A stretch of 11,741 bases of DNA from a bacterium (lineage in GTDB: Bacteria > Krumholzibacteriota > Krumholzibacteriia > JACNKJ01). Shown in pieces: positions 1 through 7,705 of this stretch (its first letter is position 1; every line of letters starts with the position of its first letter). Made by a program: the position numbers and the translations under genes. The stretch spans positions 1-11,741 of the forward strand of contig JACNKJ010000098.1 in the NCBI GenBank assembly GCA_014382085.1, written 5' to 3'. Under the pieces are notes generated by a model. That model saw nothing but the letters and a program-made list of their open reading frames with translations, had not been told where the DNA came from and searched no databases.

Positions 1-204
1 AAGGAACGCATGGAGGGGGCCACGCGAGCCACTGAACTCGAGCCGGAAGACAGCAACATCCTCGACACCCTCGCCGAAGTTCACTTTCGCCTGGGGGATT
101 CGGAGAAAGCCATCCTAGTAATCGAGCGAGCCTTGGAACTCGCACCGGGGGATGCCTACCTGACCGAGCAGCACCAACGATTCCAGGCGGGAAGGGACGA
201 GTGA
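1..204 (+). CDS. TPR-repeat protein, C-terminal fragment (5' end outside window)
   Basis: The reading frame is open from the first base and ends with TGA at 202-204. The ATG at 10 lies mid-repeat and is unlikely to be the real start. The visible 67 residues hold one good tetratricopeptide unit, containing LDTLAEVHFRLGDSEKAI and ERALELAPGD, preceded by the end of another (ATELEPED). TPR units are helical hairpins that dock partner proteins, so this is probably a scaffold or binding subunit; nothing catalytic is visible. Its stop overlaps the start of the radical SAM gene (TGATG), so the two are almost certainly co-transcribed and translationally coupled. The TPR protein may therefore bind the enzyme or its substrate; that role is inference. 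The full length and any N-terminal domain cannot be judged from here. Confidence 0.8.
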   Translation, partial: KERMEGATRATELEPEDSNILDTLAEVHFRLGDSEKAILVIERALELAPGDAYLTEQHQRFQAGRDE

Positions 205-1103
205 TGAAACTCTCCGGACTTCATTTCCTGATCAGTTACCAATGCACCCATGAGTGCGATCACTGTTTCGCGTGGGGCAGCCCCCGTCAAAGGGGCACCA
301 TGAGTTTTGCCCAGATTCGTGATCTCCTGGAAGAGGCCCGGGAAATGGGCGGGGTGGAGTCGGTCTATTTCGAGGGTGGCGAACCATTTCTCTTTCATCC
401 CGTTCTCGTTAACTCTGTGAAGCTCGCCAGTGAGATGGGATTTTCCGTGGGTGTGGTGAGTAACGCCTATTGGGCGACGACTCTGGAAGATGCTCTGGCT
501 TGGCTCTCGCCTTTTGCGGATGCATTGGCCGACCTATCCATCAGCAGTGACCACTTTCACCTAGGCCAAAAGGATCGCACTCGCATTTCTCATGCTGAAG
601 AGGCTGCAAGGCTCTTGGACATTCCCCTGGCGAAGATCAGCATTGCAGATCCCAATGAGGCGGAAGGCCGAAAGGGCATGTTGCCCGAAGGCGAATCAGC
701 TGTGATGTATCGCGGCCGCGCCGTGGAAACCCTTGCCCCCGCGGCGCCCAAGCGACCTTGGACCGAATTCAGAAATTGCCCTCATGAGAATCTTAAGGAT
801 CCAGGACGCCTTCACGTGGATGCGTTGGGAAATCTTCACGTCTGCCAAGGACTCAGTGTCGGGAACGTAACGGAAAAGCCCTTGGCAAAAATTTGCGAAG
901 ACTATCGACCTGCTGAAGATCCCGTACTGGGCGCACTTCTAAGAGGTGGCCCTGCCGAATTGGCCCGGGACCTCAGCTTCGAAATGCAGAAGGAATATGC
1001 CGACGCCTGTCATCTTTGCTACGAAACCCGGCGTGCAATGCAGAGTCGATTTCCGCAAACACTTGCTCCGCCGGCCATGTACGGTGACTTGTCCTGGGAG
1101 TAG
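204..1103 (+). CDS. Radical SAM protein with C-terminal cysteine-rich (SPASM/twitch-like) extension
   Basis: The 299-residue product carries the radical SAM signature CxxxCxxC as CTHECDHC (C14, C18, C21), which binds the [4Fe-4S] cluster that cleaves S-adenosylmethionine, and the SAM-contacting motif EGGEP at 57-61. Four further cysteines lie in the C-terminal third (C192, C214, and C269-x-x-C272 in CHLC). This resembles an auxiliary Fe-S cluster of the SPASM/twitch type, which often marks enzymes acting on peptides or proteins; the cluster itself is inferred. I chose the ATG at 204, in a TGATG overlap with the TPR gene. A GTG at 201 would add one residue, and a purine-rich GGGAAGGGA stretch just upstream serves either. 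The gene ends in TAG only 5 bases before the end of the oppositely oriented MauE-like gene. The substrate is not identifiable. Confidence 0.88.
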   Translation: MKLSGLHFLISYQCTHECDHCFAWGSPRQRGTMSFAQIRDLLEEAREMGGVESVYFEGGEPFLFHPVLVNSVKLASEMGFSVGVVSNAYWATTLEDALAWLSPFADALADLSISSDHFHLGQKDRTRISHAEEAARLLDIPLAKISIADPNEAEGRKGMLPEGESAVMYRGRAVETLAPAAPKRPWTEFRNCPHENLKDPGRLHVDALGNLHVCQGLSVGNVTEKPLAKICEDYRPAEDPVLGALLRGGPAELARDLSFEMQKEYADACHLCYETRRAMQSRFPQTLAPPAMYGDLSWE

Positions 1104-1108
1104 AGGAC

Positions 1109-1552
1109 TCAGGCTCGGAGGAGTTCCTTGCGCCGTTCGATCCAGAGGAAGAAACCTAAAGCCCCGAACATAATGATGTCGCGGATCAGAAGGCTCATGC
1201 CCACGGAATGACCTTCATCGGTGCCGAAGCATCCGCAGGAAATGTCGAGATTGCGTGCTAGGGACGTCGATAATCCTACGATAAATGCCAAGGTCATAAG
1301 AGCCGTGAGAATGGCCGCGCCTTTGGCTTTGCATCCGATGATGAGGGAAATCCCAGCCACCAATTCCAACCAGGGCAGGTAGAGGGCGAAGATGTGGAGC
1401 AGGGATGCCGGCACCATGTGATAGTAGTAGACCGACTGTGCGAAGGCATCAGGATGGAGAATCTTGTGATATGAGGCCACGATGAAGGTGACTCCGATGA
1501 CAAGGCGGATGAGAAGTGCCAGCACCCAGTAAGTGCGATCGCGACCGTTCAT
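1109..1552 (-). CDS. MauE/DoxX-type redox-associated integral membrane protein
   Basis: This 147-residue protein has four likely membrane helices, at about 10-28, 50-73, 78-97 and 118-138. After helix 3 comes the motif CGCFG (C106, C108), a hallmark of MauE/DoxX-type membrane proteins linked to periplasmic disulfide chemistry; MauE is needed for disulfide-rich methylamine dehydrogenase maturation. No mau structural genes are present, so the symbol is not transferred. The ATG overlaps the TGA of the rhodanese gene as ATGA, so it is the coupled third gene of a DUF1573-rhodanese-MauE operon. Family knowledge and context suggest electron or thiol exchange at the inner membrane; the partner is unknown. 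It ends in TGA, nearly abutting the convergent radical SAM gene, with no clear terminator between them. Confidence 0.8.
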   Translation of the reverse strand: MNGRDRTYWVLALLIRLVIGVTFIVASYHKILHPDAFAQSVYYYHMVPASLLHIFALYLPWLELVAGISLIIGCKAKGAAILTALMTLAFIVGLSTSLARNLDISCGCFGTDEGHSVGMSLLIRDIIMFGALGFFLWIERRKELLRA

Positions 1553-2049
1553 GGCGACACCTCCCCGCTCAATTCTCCGCCCGCCTTGTGCCAGGCTTCG
1601 ATGCCCCCGCGCATGATTCCTTCCACTTTGTAACCGCGTTCTTCGAAACGCGCGGCCACGGCAGCGGTTGCCTGAAGGCGTCCGTCCCCATACAGCAGCA
1701 GTGCATCCTCGGGATAGATGAAGTCAAAGACTTGGCGAAGGTCTTCATCGAAAGAGTCCAGACTTATTGAAAATGCGCCGGGAATGTAGGGCGCCGGCGA
1801 GGCAAGATTGCGCGTGTCGATGAAAAGGTGTGTGCCAGCCTCGTAGAAAGCCACGCAGTCGTGGGCGGCGAACACGGGATAGTCCAGATCCATCTCGTAA
1901 TCGCTGATCTCGGCCACGAGAGGAAAGCGCGGTGTGCGCACCAGCCAAGACAGGCCCATCGCCACCAATGTCAGGACTGCGAGCAGCAGGGTTTCCCCCA
2001 CTACACGGCTGAAAAAGGATCGTTTCATGGCCCGCTCACCCATCTTCAT
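1549..2049 (-). CDS. Membrane-anchored rhodanese-like protein lacking the catalytic cysteine
   Basis: The 166-residue product has an N-terminal hydrophobic helix (about 19-38), probably a signal anchor placing the rest outside the cytoplasmic membrane. A single rhodanese fold follows (about 55-160): FIDTRN near 76-81, the YIPGAFSI segment in the position of the usual GHIPGA, and a RGGIEAW C-terminal motif. In active sulfurtransferases the loop after the central strand reads Y-C-x-x-G-x-R; here it reads LLLYGDGRLQ, with Gly121 in place of the cysteine, so a classical persulfide mechanism looks impossible. It may be a binding or structural rhodanese domain. The start is uncertain: ATGs at 2049, 2043 and 2028 are all possible, and the 2043 codon has the best-spaced GAGG. 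The upstream DUF1573 stop is only 2 bases before 2049, and the downstream MauE start overlaps its own stop. Confidence 0.82.
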   Translation of the reverse strand: MKMGERAMKRSFFSRVVGETLLLAVLTLVAMGLSWLVRTPRFPLVAEISDYEMDLDYPVFAAHDCVAFYEAGTHLFIDTRNLASPAPYIPGAFSISLDSFDEDLRQVFDFIYPEDALLLYGDGRLQATAAVAARFEERGYKVEGIMRGGIEAWHKAGGELSGEVSP

Positions 2050-2051
2050 CC

Positions 2052-3065
2052 TCAGATTCTAAGCATGTAGAGCACGACAACTTCCAATTCCCCTTGGGAA
2101 GGATGGTCGGTACTGATTTTCAGTTTTCCCTTCAAGCGTCCACGAGATTTTGTGGCGGCTTCACTGTCTTTTCCAAGGGCATTGCCGATGACCCGCAGCT
2201 TGGCCTCATTGCCGGGGCCGGCCTCGAGGATCTCGACATTCAGTCCGGCAAGATCGATGCTGGCGGCGGTAACCGTAAAAGCCTGCCCGGCACTACGGAT
2301 GACCAACTCGTGGCTCAACTCGGAACCGGGAGCGACCATACGGAAATTGACTCGATCTGGATCGGCCATGAGCTCCGATTCAACCCGGCCGAAAATTTCC
2401 AGATCGATTTCCGAGGCACCTACGGCATTGCTGCCCACGCGAATGATTTCGCGGAAGGGGCCGGCCTGCGCACCGGCCTTGAGCGTCACGGCCAGACGCT
2501 TGGCAGACTCGTCGCCATCTTCTGCTGCCAACACTTCACATTCAAAAAGCGCTTCGTTGATTTTCAGCACATCAATTGTGAGTTCTTCCTCGCCGCTCAG
2601 AAAGCTCGCATAGTTTGTGGGCGTGCTGCCGTTGCTCACATCGCCGAAGTCAATCTTCCGATCATCGGGATGTACGAAGATCGGCGCTTCCACGTAAACG
2701 CGAATGCCGATTTCCCTATAGGATTCGTCGGGAACGTTGCTATAGACCTCGATGACCTTGTGGACATCACCCTGGTAGGTTTTGCTTTGGAAGGTCACGT
2801 GAATCAGCCCCATTTCTCCGGGCTCGATAACTTCATCGATGATCTCGGGAAAGGTGCAAGGACACGAGGTACTGAGCTCGTAGATTTCCAAAGCCTCGTC
2901 GCCGGTATTGTGTACCACAACGTCGCGCTCCAGCACCTGATTCTGCTGCATCTTCCCCAGATCCAAAACGGTGGGATCCAATTGAATGCTCGGGGCGGCC
3001 GAAGCGGAAAACGCGAAAAGACAGATCGCGAAGGCGAGCCAGTTTCGATGTATGCTAATTTTCAT
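2052..3065 (-). CDS. Exported DUF1573 / Ig-like (ASPM-SPD-2-Hydin-type) protein
   Basis: A 337-residue protein with a Sec signal peptide (MKISIHRNWLAFAICLFAFS, cleavage probably after SASA). Three Ig-like repeats follow, each opening with a D(L/F)G- or NF-type strand: about 24-130 (LDLGKM), 132-235 (IDFGDVS) and 236-337 (VNFRMV). The first contains STSCPCTF (C68, C70) at the place where DUF1573 domains usually show a C-x-C-T motif. The family is common in secreted proteins of FCB and Planctomycetes bacteria; its biochemical role is not established. The frame is open further upstream to 3146, but I reject the long form because it would place a -35/-10 promoter inside the coding region, and because the signal peptide begins at 3065. 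It is the first gene of a tight operon with the rhodanese-like and MauE-like genes, which suggests an envelope thiol or redox role (inference). Confidence 0.85.
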   Translation of the reverse strand: MKISIHRNWLAFAICLFAFSASAAPSIQLDPTVLDLGKMQQNQVLERDVVVHNTGDEALEIYELSTSCPCTFPEIIDEVIEPGEMGLIHVTFQSKTYQGDVHKVIEVYSNVPDESYREIGIRVYVEAPIFVHPDDRKIDFGDVSNGSTPTNYASFLSGEEELTIDVLKINEALFECEVLAAEDGDESAKRLAVTLKAGAQAGPFREIIRVGSNAVGASEIDLEIFGRVESELMADPDRVNFRMVAPGSELSHELVIRSAGQAFTVTAASIDLAGLNVEILEAGPGNEAKLRVIGNALGKDSEAATKSRGRLKGKLKISTDHPSQGELEVVVLYMLRI

Positions 3066-3117
3066 GTTTGGCATTCCCAGCATAGGACCGAAATGAAATT
3101 TGATTCCAAGCGGTTTG

Positions 3118-3146
3118 AAAATAGTGCCTTCCAAGTCCTGCGCCAA
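3118..3146 (-). promoter_or_regulatory. Sigma70-like promoter of the DUF1573-rhodanese-MauE operon
   Basis: On the minus strand TTGGCG (3146-3141) is followed, after a 17-base spacer, by TATTTT (3123-3118). Transcription would start near 3111, leaving a leader of about 45 bases before the ATG at 3065. The spacing is optimal and the hexamers match the consensus moderately well. It also argues for the 3065 start codon. Confidence 0.5.
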
Positions 3147-3254
3147 GGTGAAAACTGAGGAACTGTGGGTCCGGAACTCCCCTCCCGAGCTTTCTTCCCA
3201 ATGAGGCCCTATCCTTCCCCGAGATTCCCCCTGCTGGACTCATTTTCTCGCACA

Positions 3255-3285
3255 GCTTTCGTATCGTCTGAAAAATGCTATAATT
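3255..3285 (+). promoter_or_regulatory. Extended -10 promoter of the phosphoesterase gene
   Basis: TGCTATAAT at 3276-3284 is a perfect extended -10 element (TGn plus TATAAT). The -35 region (around GCTTTC/CTTTCG, 3255-3261) is poor, as is common when TGn is present. The ATG at 3317 lies 32 bases beyond the element, with GGAG (3306-3309) as ribosome binding site. The 11-mer ATGCTATAATT (3275-3285) recurs exactly upstream of the peptidase gene. Confidence 0.65.
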
Positions 3286-3316
3286 TAGCGCTTCCTCAGT
3301 AGATTGGAGCTTCCCC

Positions 3317-5050
3317 ATGGCGTTTCGTAAAATCCTGATACCGACAATGGCGGCACTTATTCTGGTCGCGTCACCAGCGTTCGGCTTCGAATTGGGTGAT
3401 ACGCTCACGCTTATCCAGAAACCGCTGCTCAACATTCCCGCCATCGTGCTTCCCGGCGAAACCCTGGAAATTCAATGCCAGACCGGAGCAGGTGCCACGG
3501 GATGGGAAGCGGAATTGAACTTCGAATCCCACTCCCTGGCTCTGACCATCGAATCCGCCGTCTACGACGCCACGACCCTTTGGTGGAACCTGGATGTGAT
3601 CGTTCCCACGCCGCCGGTTTTCGAACTCTATGACCTTAAGGTTCGAACGGACTGGGGCGGCATCATCGAGGACAGCAGCGTCAACGCCGTGCGGATTCTT
3701 CCGGTGCGCCGTGACGACTGGTACTTCGTGCACATCACCGACACCCACGTGCCCGACCAGCGGTTTTCCGACAGCGGCAGTCAGCCCAGCGACAGCACCG
3801 AGACCGTGGATCTTCGTGAGGTGATCAAAGACATCAACTTCCTAAATCCCGAATTCGTATTGCTCACCGGCGATCTCGTGAACGAGGGCGAACTGGAAGA
3901 CTACATGGAGTGGCGCCAGTACTCGCGCGCGCAGCAGTTACTGAGCGAATTGGAAGTGCCACTCTATCTCACCGCCGGCAACCACGATCTGGGCGGTTGG
4001 GATTCTACTCCGCCCTCCGATGGAACCTCCCGCCGCAACTGGTGGCGATTCTTCGGCTGGGACCGCCTCGACGACCCGCCCACGGGTGCACCCGAGCGCA
4101 CACAGAACTACTCCTTCGACTATGGTCCGCTTCACTTCACAGCACTGGAATCCTATATCAACTACGATGACTGGCGCTATCAGTACTACGGCAGCGACAG
4201 CTTCACCGCAGGCCAGTTGAACTGGCTGAACGCCGATCTGGCTGCCACCGATCGTGAAACTCGCGTGCTTTTCTATCACAAGGATTTCGACTACCAGATC
4301 AACCTCTCATACCTAGACGTAGACATGGCTCTTTGGGGTCACATTCACCGTGATGATGGCGATATCAATTCCCATCCCTTCAATCTGGCTACGGCCGAAA
4401 CCGCCAACGGTGATCGCTCCTATCGCATCATTCGCGTGTCGGGCGACACTCTAATTCCCCAGGCCACAGTCAGCGCGGGCGAGACCGGCGATGAAGTGCT
4501 GGTATCCTACTCGCCCTACAACAATGGCTCCCAGTACACCGTGGTGGCTCTGGTTTCGAACCTACATCCCATCCCATTCGAAAACTGCCTGCTCAAATTC
4601 GTGATGCCCGCCGACGGGGTAAACCCCCAACTCAATGATGGGACCATCGTGCAGGTTGACGAGCGGGACGGCGTGAAGATTTACTACGTGGAAGTGTCCA
4701 TGCCCGCGGAGAATTGGCATACCGTGGCATTGCAGCTCGACGAGCCCACCGGCGCACCCGAAGACCTTCCAGCATTCGCGGTCTTGCATTCTAATTTCCC
4801 GAATCCCTTCAACCCTCGCACCGAAATCCGCTTCTCCTTGACCGAGAACACTCCCATCCGACTTAGCATTCACGATGCCCGAGGTCGAGAGTTAAGGGTT
4901 TTGGCTCAGGGCGAGTTTCCCTCCGGCGACCATCGCTTGGATTTCGAGGGCCGCGACAGCGAAGATCGCGAATTGCCCTCTGGCATCTACTTGGCGCATT
5001 TACGAACGCCTGAGAGCAGTTTCCAGCAGAAGATGGTGCTACTCAGGTAG
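3317..5050 (+). CDS. Secreted calcineurin-like metallophosphoesterase with C-terminal sorting module
   Basis: The 577-residue protein starts with a signal peptide (MAFRKILIPTMAALILVASP, cleavage near AFG) and an Ig-like N-terminal domain (about 28-130). The catalytic domain (about 135-370) carries every metallophosphoesterase motif in order: D142-x-H144 (ITDTH), G185-D186 (TGDLV), G221-N222-H223-D224, H321 (FYHKD) and G341-H-x-H344. These bind two metal ions that hydrolyse a phosphomonoester or diester; the substrate is unknown. A beta-rich linker (about 395-485) leads to an end module (about 490-577) with NPFNP at 496-500, SGIYLAHL, and the terminal KMVLLR, like FlgD-Ig/type IX sorting domains. 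Export across the outer membrane or surface attachment is therefore likely. It has its own promoter. No terminator is visible before the peptidase gene, so readthrough is possible. Confidence 0.9.
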   Translation: MAFRKILIPTMAALILVASPAFGFELGDTLTLIQKPLLNIPAIVLPGETLEIQCQTGAGATGWEAELNFESHSLALTIESAVYDATTLWWNLDVIVPTPPVFELYDLKVRTDWGGIIEDSSVNAVRILPVRRDDWYFVHITDTHVPDQRFSDSGSQPSDSTETVDLREVIKDINFLNPEFVLLTGDLVNEGELEDYMEWRQYSRAQQLLSELEVPLYLTAGNHDLGGWDSTPPSDGTSRRNWWRFFGWDRLDDPPTGAPERTQNYSFDYGPLHFTALESYINYDDWRYQYYGSDSFTAGQLNWLNADLAATDRETRVLFYHKDFDYQINLSYLDVDMALWGHIHRDDGDINSHPFNLATAETANGDRSYRIIRVSGDTLIPQATVSAGETGDEVLVSYSPYNNGSQYTVVALVSNLHPIPFENCLLKFVMPADGVNPQLNDGTIVQVDERDGVKIYYVEVSMPAENWHTVALQLDEPTGAPEDLPAFAVLHSNFPNPFNPRTEIRFSLTENTPIRLSIHDARGRELRVLAQGEFPSGDHRLDFEGRDSEDRELPSGIYLAHLRTPESSFQQKMVLLR

Positions 5051-5060
5051 TTGAAGATGT

Positions 5061-5091
5061 TTGTGTCAATTCAGACAAAGATGCTATAATT
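5061..5091 (+). promoter_or_regulatory. Extended -10 promoter of the M28 peptidase gene
   Basis: ATGCTATAATT (5081-5091) repeats exactly the box in front of the phosphoesterase gene, with TGn followed by TATAAT at 5085-5090. TTGTGT (5061-5066), 18 bases upstream, is a plausible weak -35. A start near 5097 leaves a leader of about 48 bases before the ATG at 5145. Confidence 0.65.
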
Positions 5092-5144
5092 GGCGGGCAA
5101 TTCGTTACTATTACTCGGCGCAACTCAACCCCAGGGAGATCCCC

Positions 5145-7610
5145 ATGCGTCTGACCCTGTCACTCGGTCTATGCCTACTCCTGCTCGCACCCATGGCAGT
5201 GATGGCTCACTATACTCACGGCGTTGGCGATGCCTTCGCGCTGGTCAAGGCCGGCGATGAAGACGGCCCCGCCCTTCAGGACGAAGGCCTCTATCTTGTG
5301 GCTGAAGTACCTGACGGCTTTCTGGCCTTTATCGACGATCACGAGCTTGATCACTTGATCAATACCGGTGTCGTGGTGGAAGTGCTGGTGAGCAAGGACG
5401 ATAAGAGCCGCGAGTACTTCGTGGCCTACAATCATGAACGTGGAGCCGAGTACGCGCACCTTGAGCCGCACCCCTCCGCGCTAACACTGTACCGCGGCGA
5501 AGACTATCGCGTCATGTCGGTATCGGCCATGCTGCTTGTGGACCAGCCCAAGATGGTGCCGGGCATTGAGCACATCGCTCGCCAGCCCATGAGCTTTCCG
5601 CGCAATCCTTGGGTGGATGACAGAAACGGCAGCCGCGAAGTGGAAGTTGATGCCTCCATCGTTGCGGCCCTGGCCGACATCAGCCAGGCGCCCCTACAGA
5701 CTCAGGTTCAGCATCTGCAGGATTACGGCACGCGCCATTCCGAATACAACGGCGGCTATCTGGCCAGCCTTTGGATTCGCGATACCTTCCTGTCATATGG
5801 CTACACCGACGTCACGCTTCACGACTACAATAGCTGGAACGACAACGTGGTCTGTGTGAAGCCTGGAACTGTCTTCCCGGACGAAGTCGTGGTCATGGGC
5901 GCTCACTATGACACCATCAGTTATGACGGCAACAACAACGCCCCCGGTGCCGACGACAATGCCACCGGCTCGGTAGCCGTGCTTGAAGCGGCTCGCGTTC
6001 TCGCAGACATCGAGTTCGAGCGTACCATCATCTTCATCTGCTTCAGCGGGGAAGAAGAAGGTCTTGTAGGCGCGGATGCTTGGGCCGGAGACGCCGCCGA
6101 TGCGGGCATGAACATTGTCGGAATGCTCAATCTCGATATGATCTGCTACAAAGCCTCAGGTGACGCTGAAGATCTGGACATTATCGACAATGCTTCCAGC
6201 GAGCCCATGACAGCCCTGGCCTACGATGTTATCGACGCCTATGTGCCCGAGCTCACTGTCGTGGACGGGTATCTGACCGGTGGCAGCAGCGATCACGCGG
6301 CATTCTGGTCCCACGGTTTCCGCGCCATCTTCTTCTTCGAAGACAGCGGAAACTACTCGCCCTACCTGCACACAGCCAATGATGTTGTGGGCACCAGCGC
6401 CAACAACTTCCCCTTCATGCTCAAAAATGTGAGGGCGGCTACGGCGGTTATGGGTGTCATGGGACGCCCCTTCCATGTAGCTATCGCCCACGACCCTCAG
6501 GGGAACAGCGCGGACAGCGGCCCATTCGCCCTGACGGCGCAGATCGTGTCGGCCGAGCCCTTGGACCTTTCGGCACTGGAATTGAACTACCGCGTGAACG
6601 GCGGCAGCTTCAACTCGCTCACACTTGCGGCCACGGGTCAGCCCGATGAGTTCGGCGCCACGATCCCTTCGGTGTCCCCCGGCTCCCTGATTGAGTACTA
6701 TCTCAGCGCCGCCGACCAGCTGGGCTTCACGACCACGAGTCCCGATGGAGCCCCCGCCGACCTGCACAGCTTCCGAACCGGCGTCAGCTTCGTGTTTATG
6801 GAAGATGGTGAAGCGGATCAGGGCTGGCAGCTCGGAGCGCCCGGCGACGACGCGACCACTGGAGTTTGGATTAGAGCGGATCCAGTCGGCACCAGCTACC
6901 AGCCGGAGGACGATCATTCCGATCCCGGTACACTTTGCTTCGTCACCGGCAATGCAAATCCCGGCGATACTGCGGGAACCAACGATGTGGACGGCGGAAA
7001 GACCACACTGGTCTCGCCAATCTTCGACCTGGGTGACGTTAACTGGGCGGGTCTTTCCTACTGGCGCTGGTACACCGACGAGACCAACCACGACGATGAC
7101 TTTTTGGTGGAGATTTCGAACAACGGCGGCGCAAGTTGGCAGACCCTCGAACTCGTAACCGACAGCGCTTACCCTTGGGTGAAGGCCGAATTCGACGATC
7201 TGGGCAGCATCATCACTTTGACCTCCCAGATGCAGCTTCGATTCATCGCCGAGGACACGGGATCGGGGAGCCTGGTAGAAGCTCTCATCGATGATCTCGA
7301 AGTGGTGGCCATCGGAGATATCACCGACGCCGAAGAAACGCCGGTTTTCGCAGCCAGCCTAAAGGTGCATCCCAATCCCTTCAATCCGAAGACCACCTTC
7401 AACTTCAACCTGCCCCATAGCGGACTGGCTGAACTGAGAATCTTCGACGCCACGGGTGCGGAAGTGGCTCGCCCCATGACCGAAAAGATGGACCAAGGAG
7501 CACATCAGCTAGAGTTCGACGGATCAAATCTGACCAGCGGAATCTACCTGGCCCAGTTGCTCCTCGATGGAAGGCCCGTGACCACCACCAAGGTTACGCT
7601 GCTGAAGTAG
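5145..7610 (+). CDS. Secreted M28-family zinc aminopeptidase with C-terminal sorting module
   Basis: The 821-residue product has a signal peptide (MRLTLSLGLCLLLLAPMAVM, cleavage near AHA-like MAH) and a probable propeptide (to about 165). The M28 domain (about 165-445) shows the complete co-catalytic zinc set by comparison with Aeromonas aminopeptidase: H254 in AHYDT, D270 in GADDN, catalytic base E303 and ligand E304 in GEEEGL, D331 in NLDM, and H384 in SSDHAAF. An Ig-like segment and a jelly-roll or MAM-like segment (about 550-725, FMEDGEADQGW onward) follow. The end module (738-821) has NPFNP at 744-748 and the terminal KVTLLK. The ATG at 5145 has GGGAGA five bases upstream. The frame is open back to a TTG at 5061, but that would run through the promoter. 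It probably trims extracellular peptides for nutrition (inference). A strong terminator follows. Confidence 0.92.
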   Translation: MRLTLSLGLCLLLLAPMAVMAHYTHGVGDAFALVKAGDEDGPALQDEGLYLVAEVPDGFLAFIDDHELDHLINTGVVVEVLVSKDDKSREYFVAYNHERGAEYAHLEPHPSALTLYRGEDYRVMSVSAMLLVDQPKMVPGIEHIARQPMSFPRNPWVDDRNGSREVEVDASIVAALADISQAPLQTQVQHLQDYGTRHSEYNGGYLASLWIRDTFLSYGYTDVTLHDYNSWNDNVVCVKPGTVFPDEVVVMGAHYDTISYDGNNNAPGADDNATGSVAVLEAARVLADIEFERTIIFICFSGEEEGLVGADAWAGDAADAGMNIVGMLNLDMICYKASGDAEDLDIIDNASSEPMTALAYDVIDAYVPELTVVDGYLTGGSSDHAAFWSHGFRAIFFFEDSGNYSPYLHTANDVVGTSANNFPFMLKNVRAATAVMGVMGRPFHVAIAHDPQGNSADSGPFALTAQIVSAEPLDLSALELNYRVNGGSFNSLTLAATGQPDEFGATIPSVSPGSLIEYYLSAADQLGFTTTSPDGAPADLHSFRTGVSFVFMEDGEADQGWQLGAPGDDATTGVWIRADPVGTSYQPEDDHSDPGTLCFVTGNANPGDTAGTNDVDGGKTTLVSPIFDLGDVNWAGLSYWRWYTDETNHDDDFLVEISNNGGASWQTLELVTDSAYPWVKAEFDDLGSIITLTSQMQLRFIAEDTGSGSLVEALIDDLEVVAIGDITDAEETPVFAASLKVHPNPFNPKTTFNFNLPHSGLAELRIFDATGAEVARPMTEKMDQGAHQLEFDGSNLTSGIYLAQLLLDGRPVTTTKVTLLK

Positions 7611-7637
7611 GAAAACCCATTACGAGCACTCTGCAAG

Positions 7638-7667
7638 AAGGACGCGTCCACTGGGCGCGTCCTTTTT
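7638..7667 (+). terminator. Intrinsic terminator after the M28 peptidase gene
   Basis: A perfect 9-bp stem, AAGGACGCG (7638-7646) with CGCGTCCTT (7656-7664), encloses TCCACTGGG, and a T5 run spans 7663-7667. The T run favours plus-strand termination, 27 bases after the peptidase stop. Read on the minus strand the tail is only TTCTTG, so it may terminate the convergent glycosyltransferase transcript weakly. Confidence 0.85.
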
Positions 7668-7705
7668 CATAGCAAACTTGTCTACCAACAGGGCCGAACC
7701 CCGCC

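Noticed and set aside
3065..3146. An earlier start at 3146 for the DUF1573 gene.
   Set aside because: It would put the -35 and -10 elements inside the coding region and bury the signal peptide 27 residues into the protein.
2094..3158. A long open frame (354 codons) on the plus strand opposite the DUF1573 gene.
   Set aside because: It is antisense to a gene with signal peptide, recognisable domains, promoter and operon context, and its translation resembles no protein. GC-rich antisense frames often stay open by chance.
5061..5144. A TTG start at 5061 for the peptidase.
   Set aside because: It lies within the promoter, upstream of the expected transcription start. The ATG at 5145 has a good ribosome binding site and begins a signal peptide.
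6156..7091. A 311-codon minus-strand open frame inside the M28 peptidase gene.
   Set aside because: It is a shadow of a gene with all zinc ligands intact; there is no ribosome binding site and no domain.
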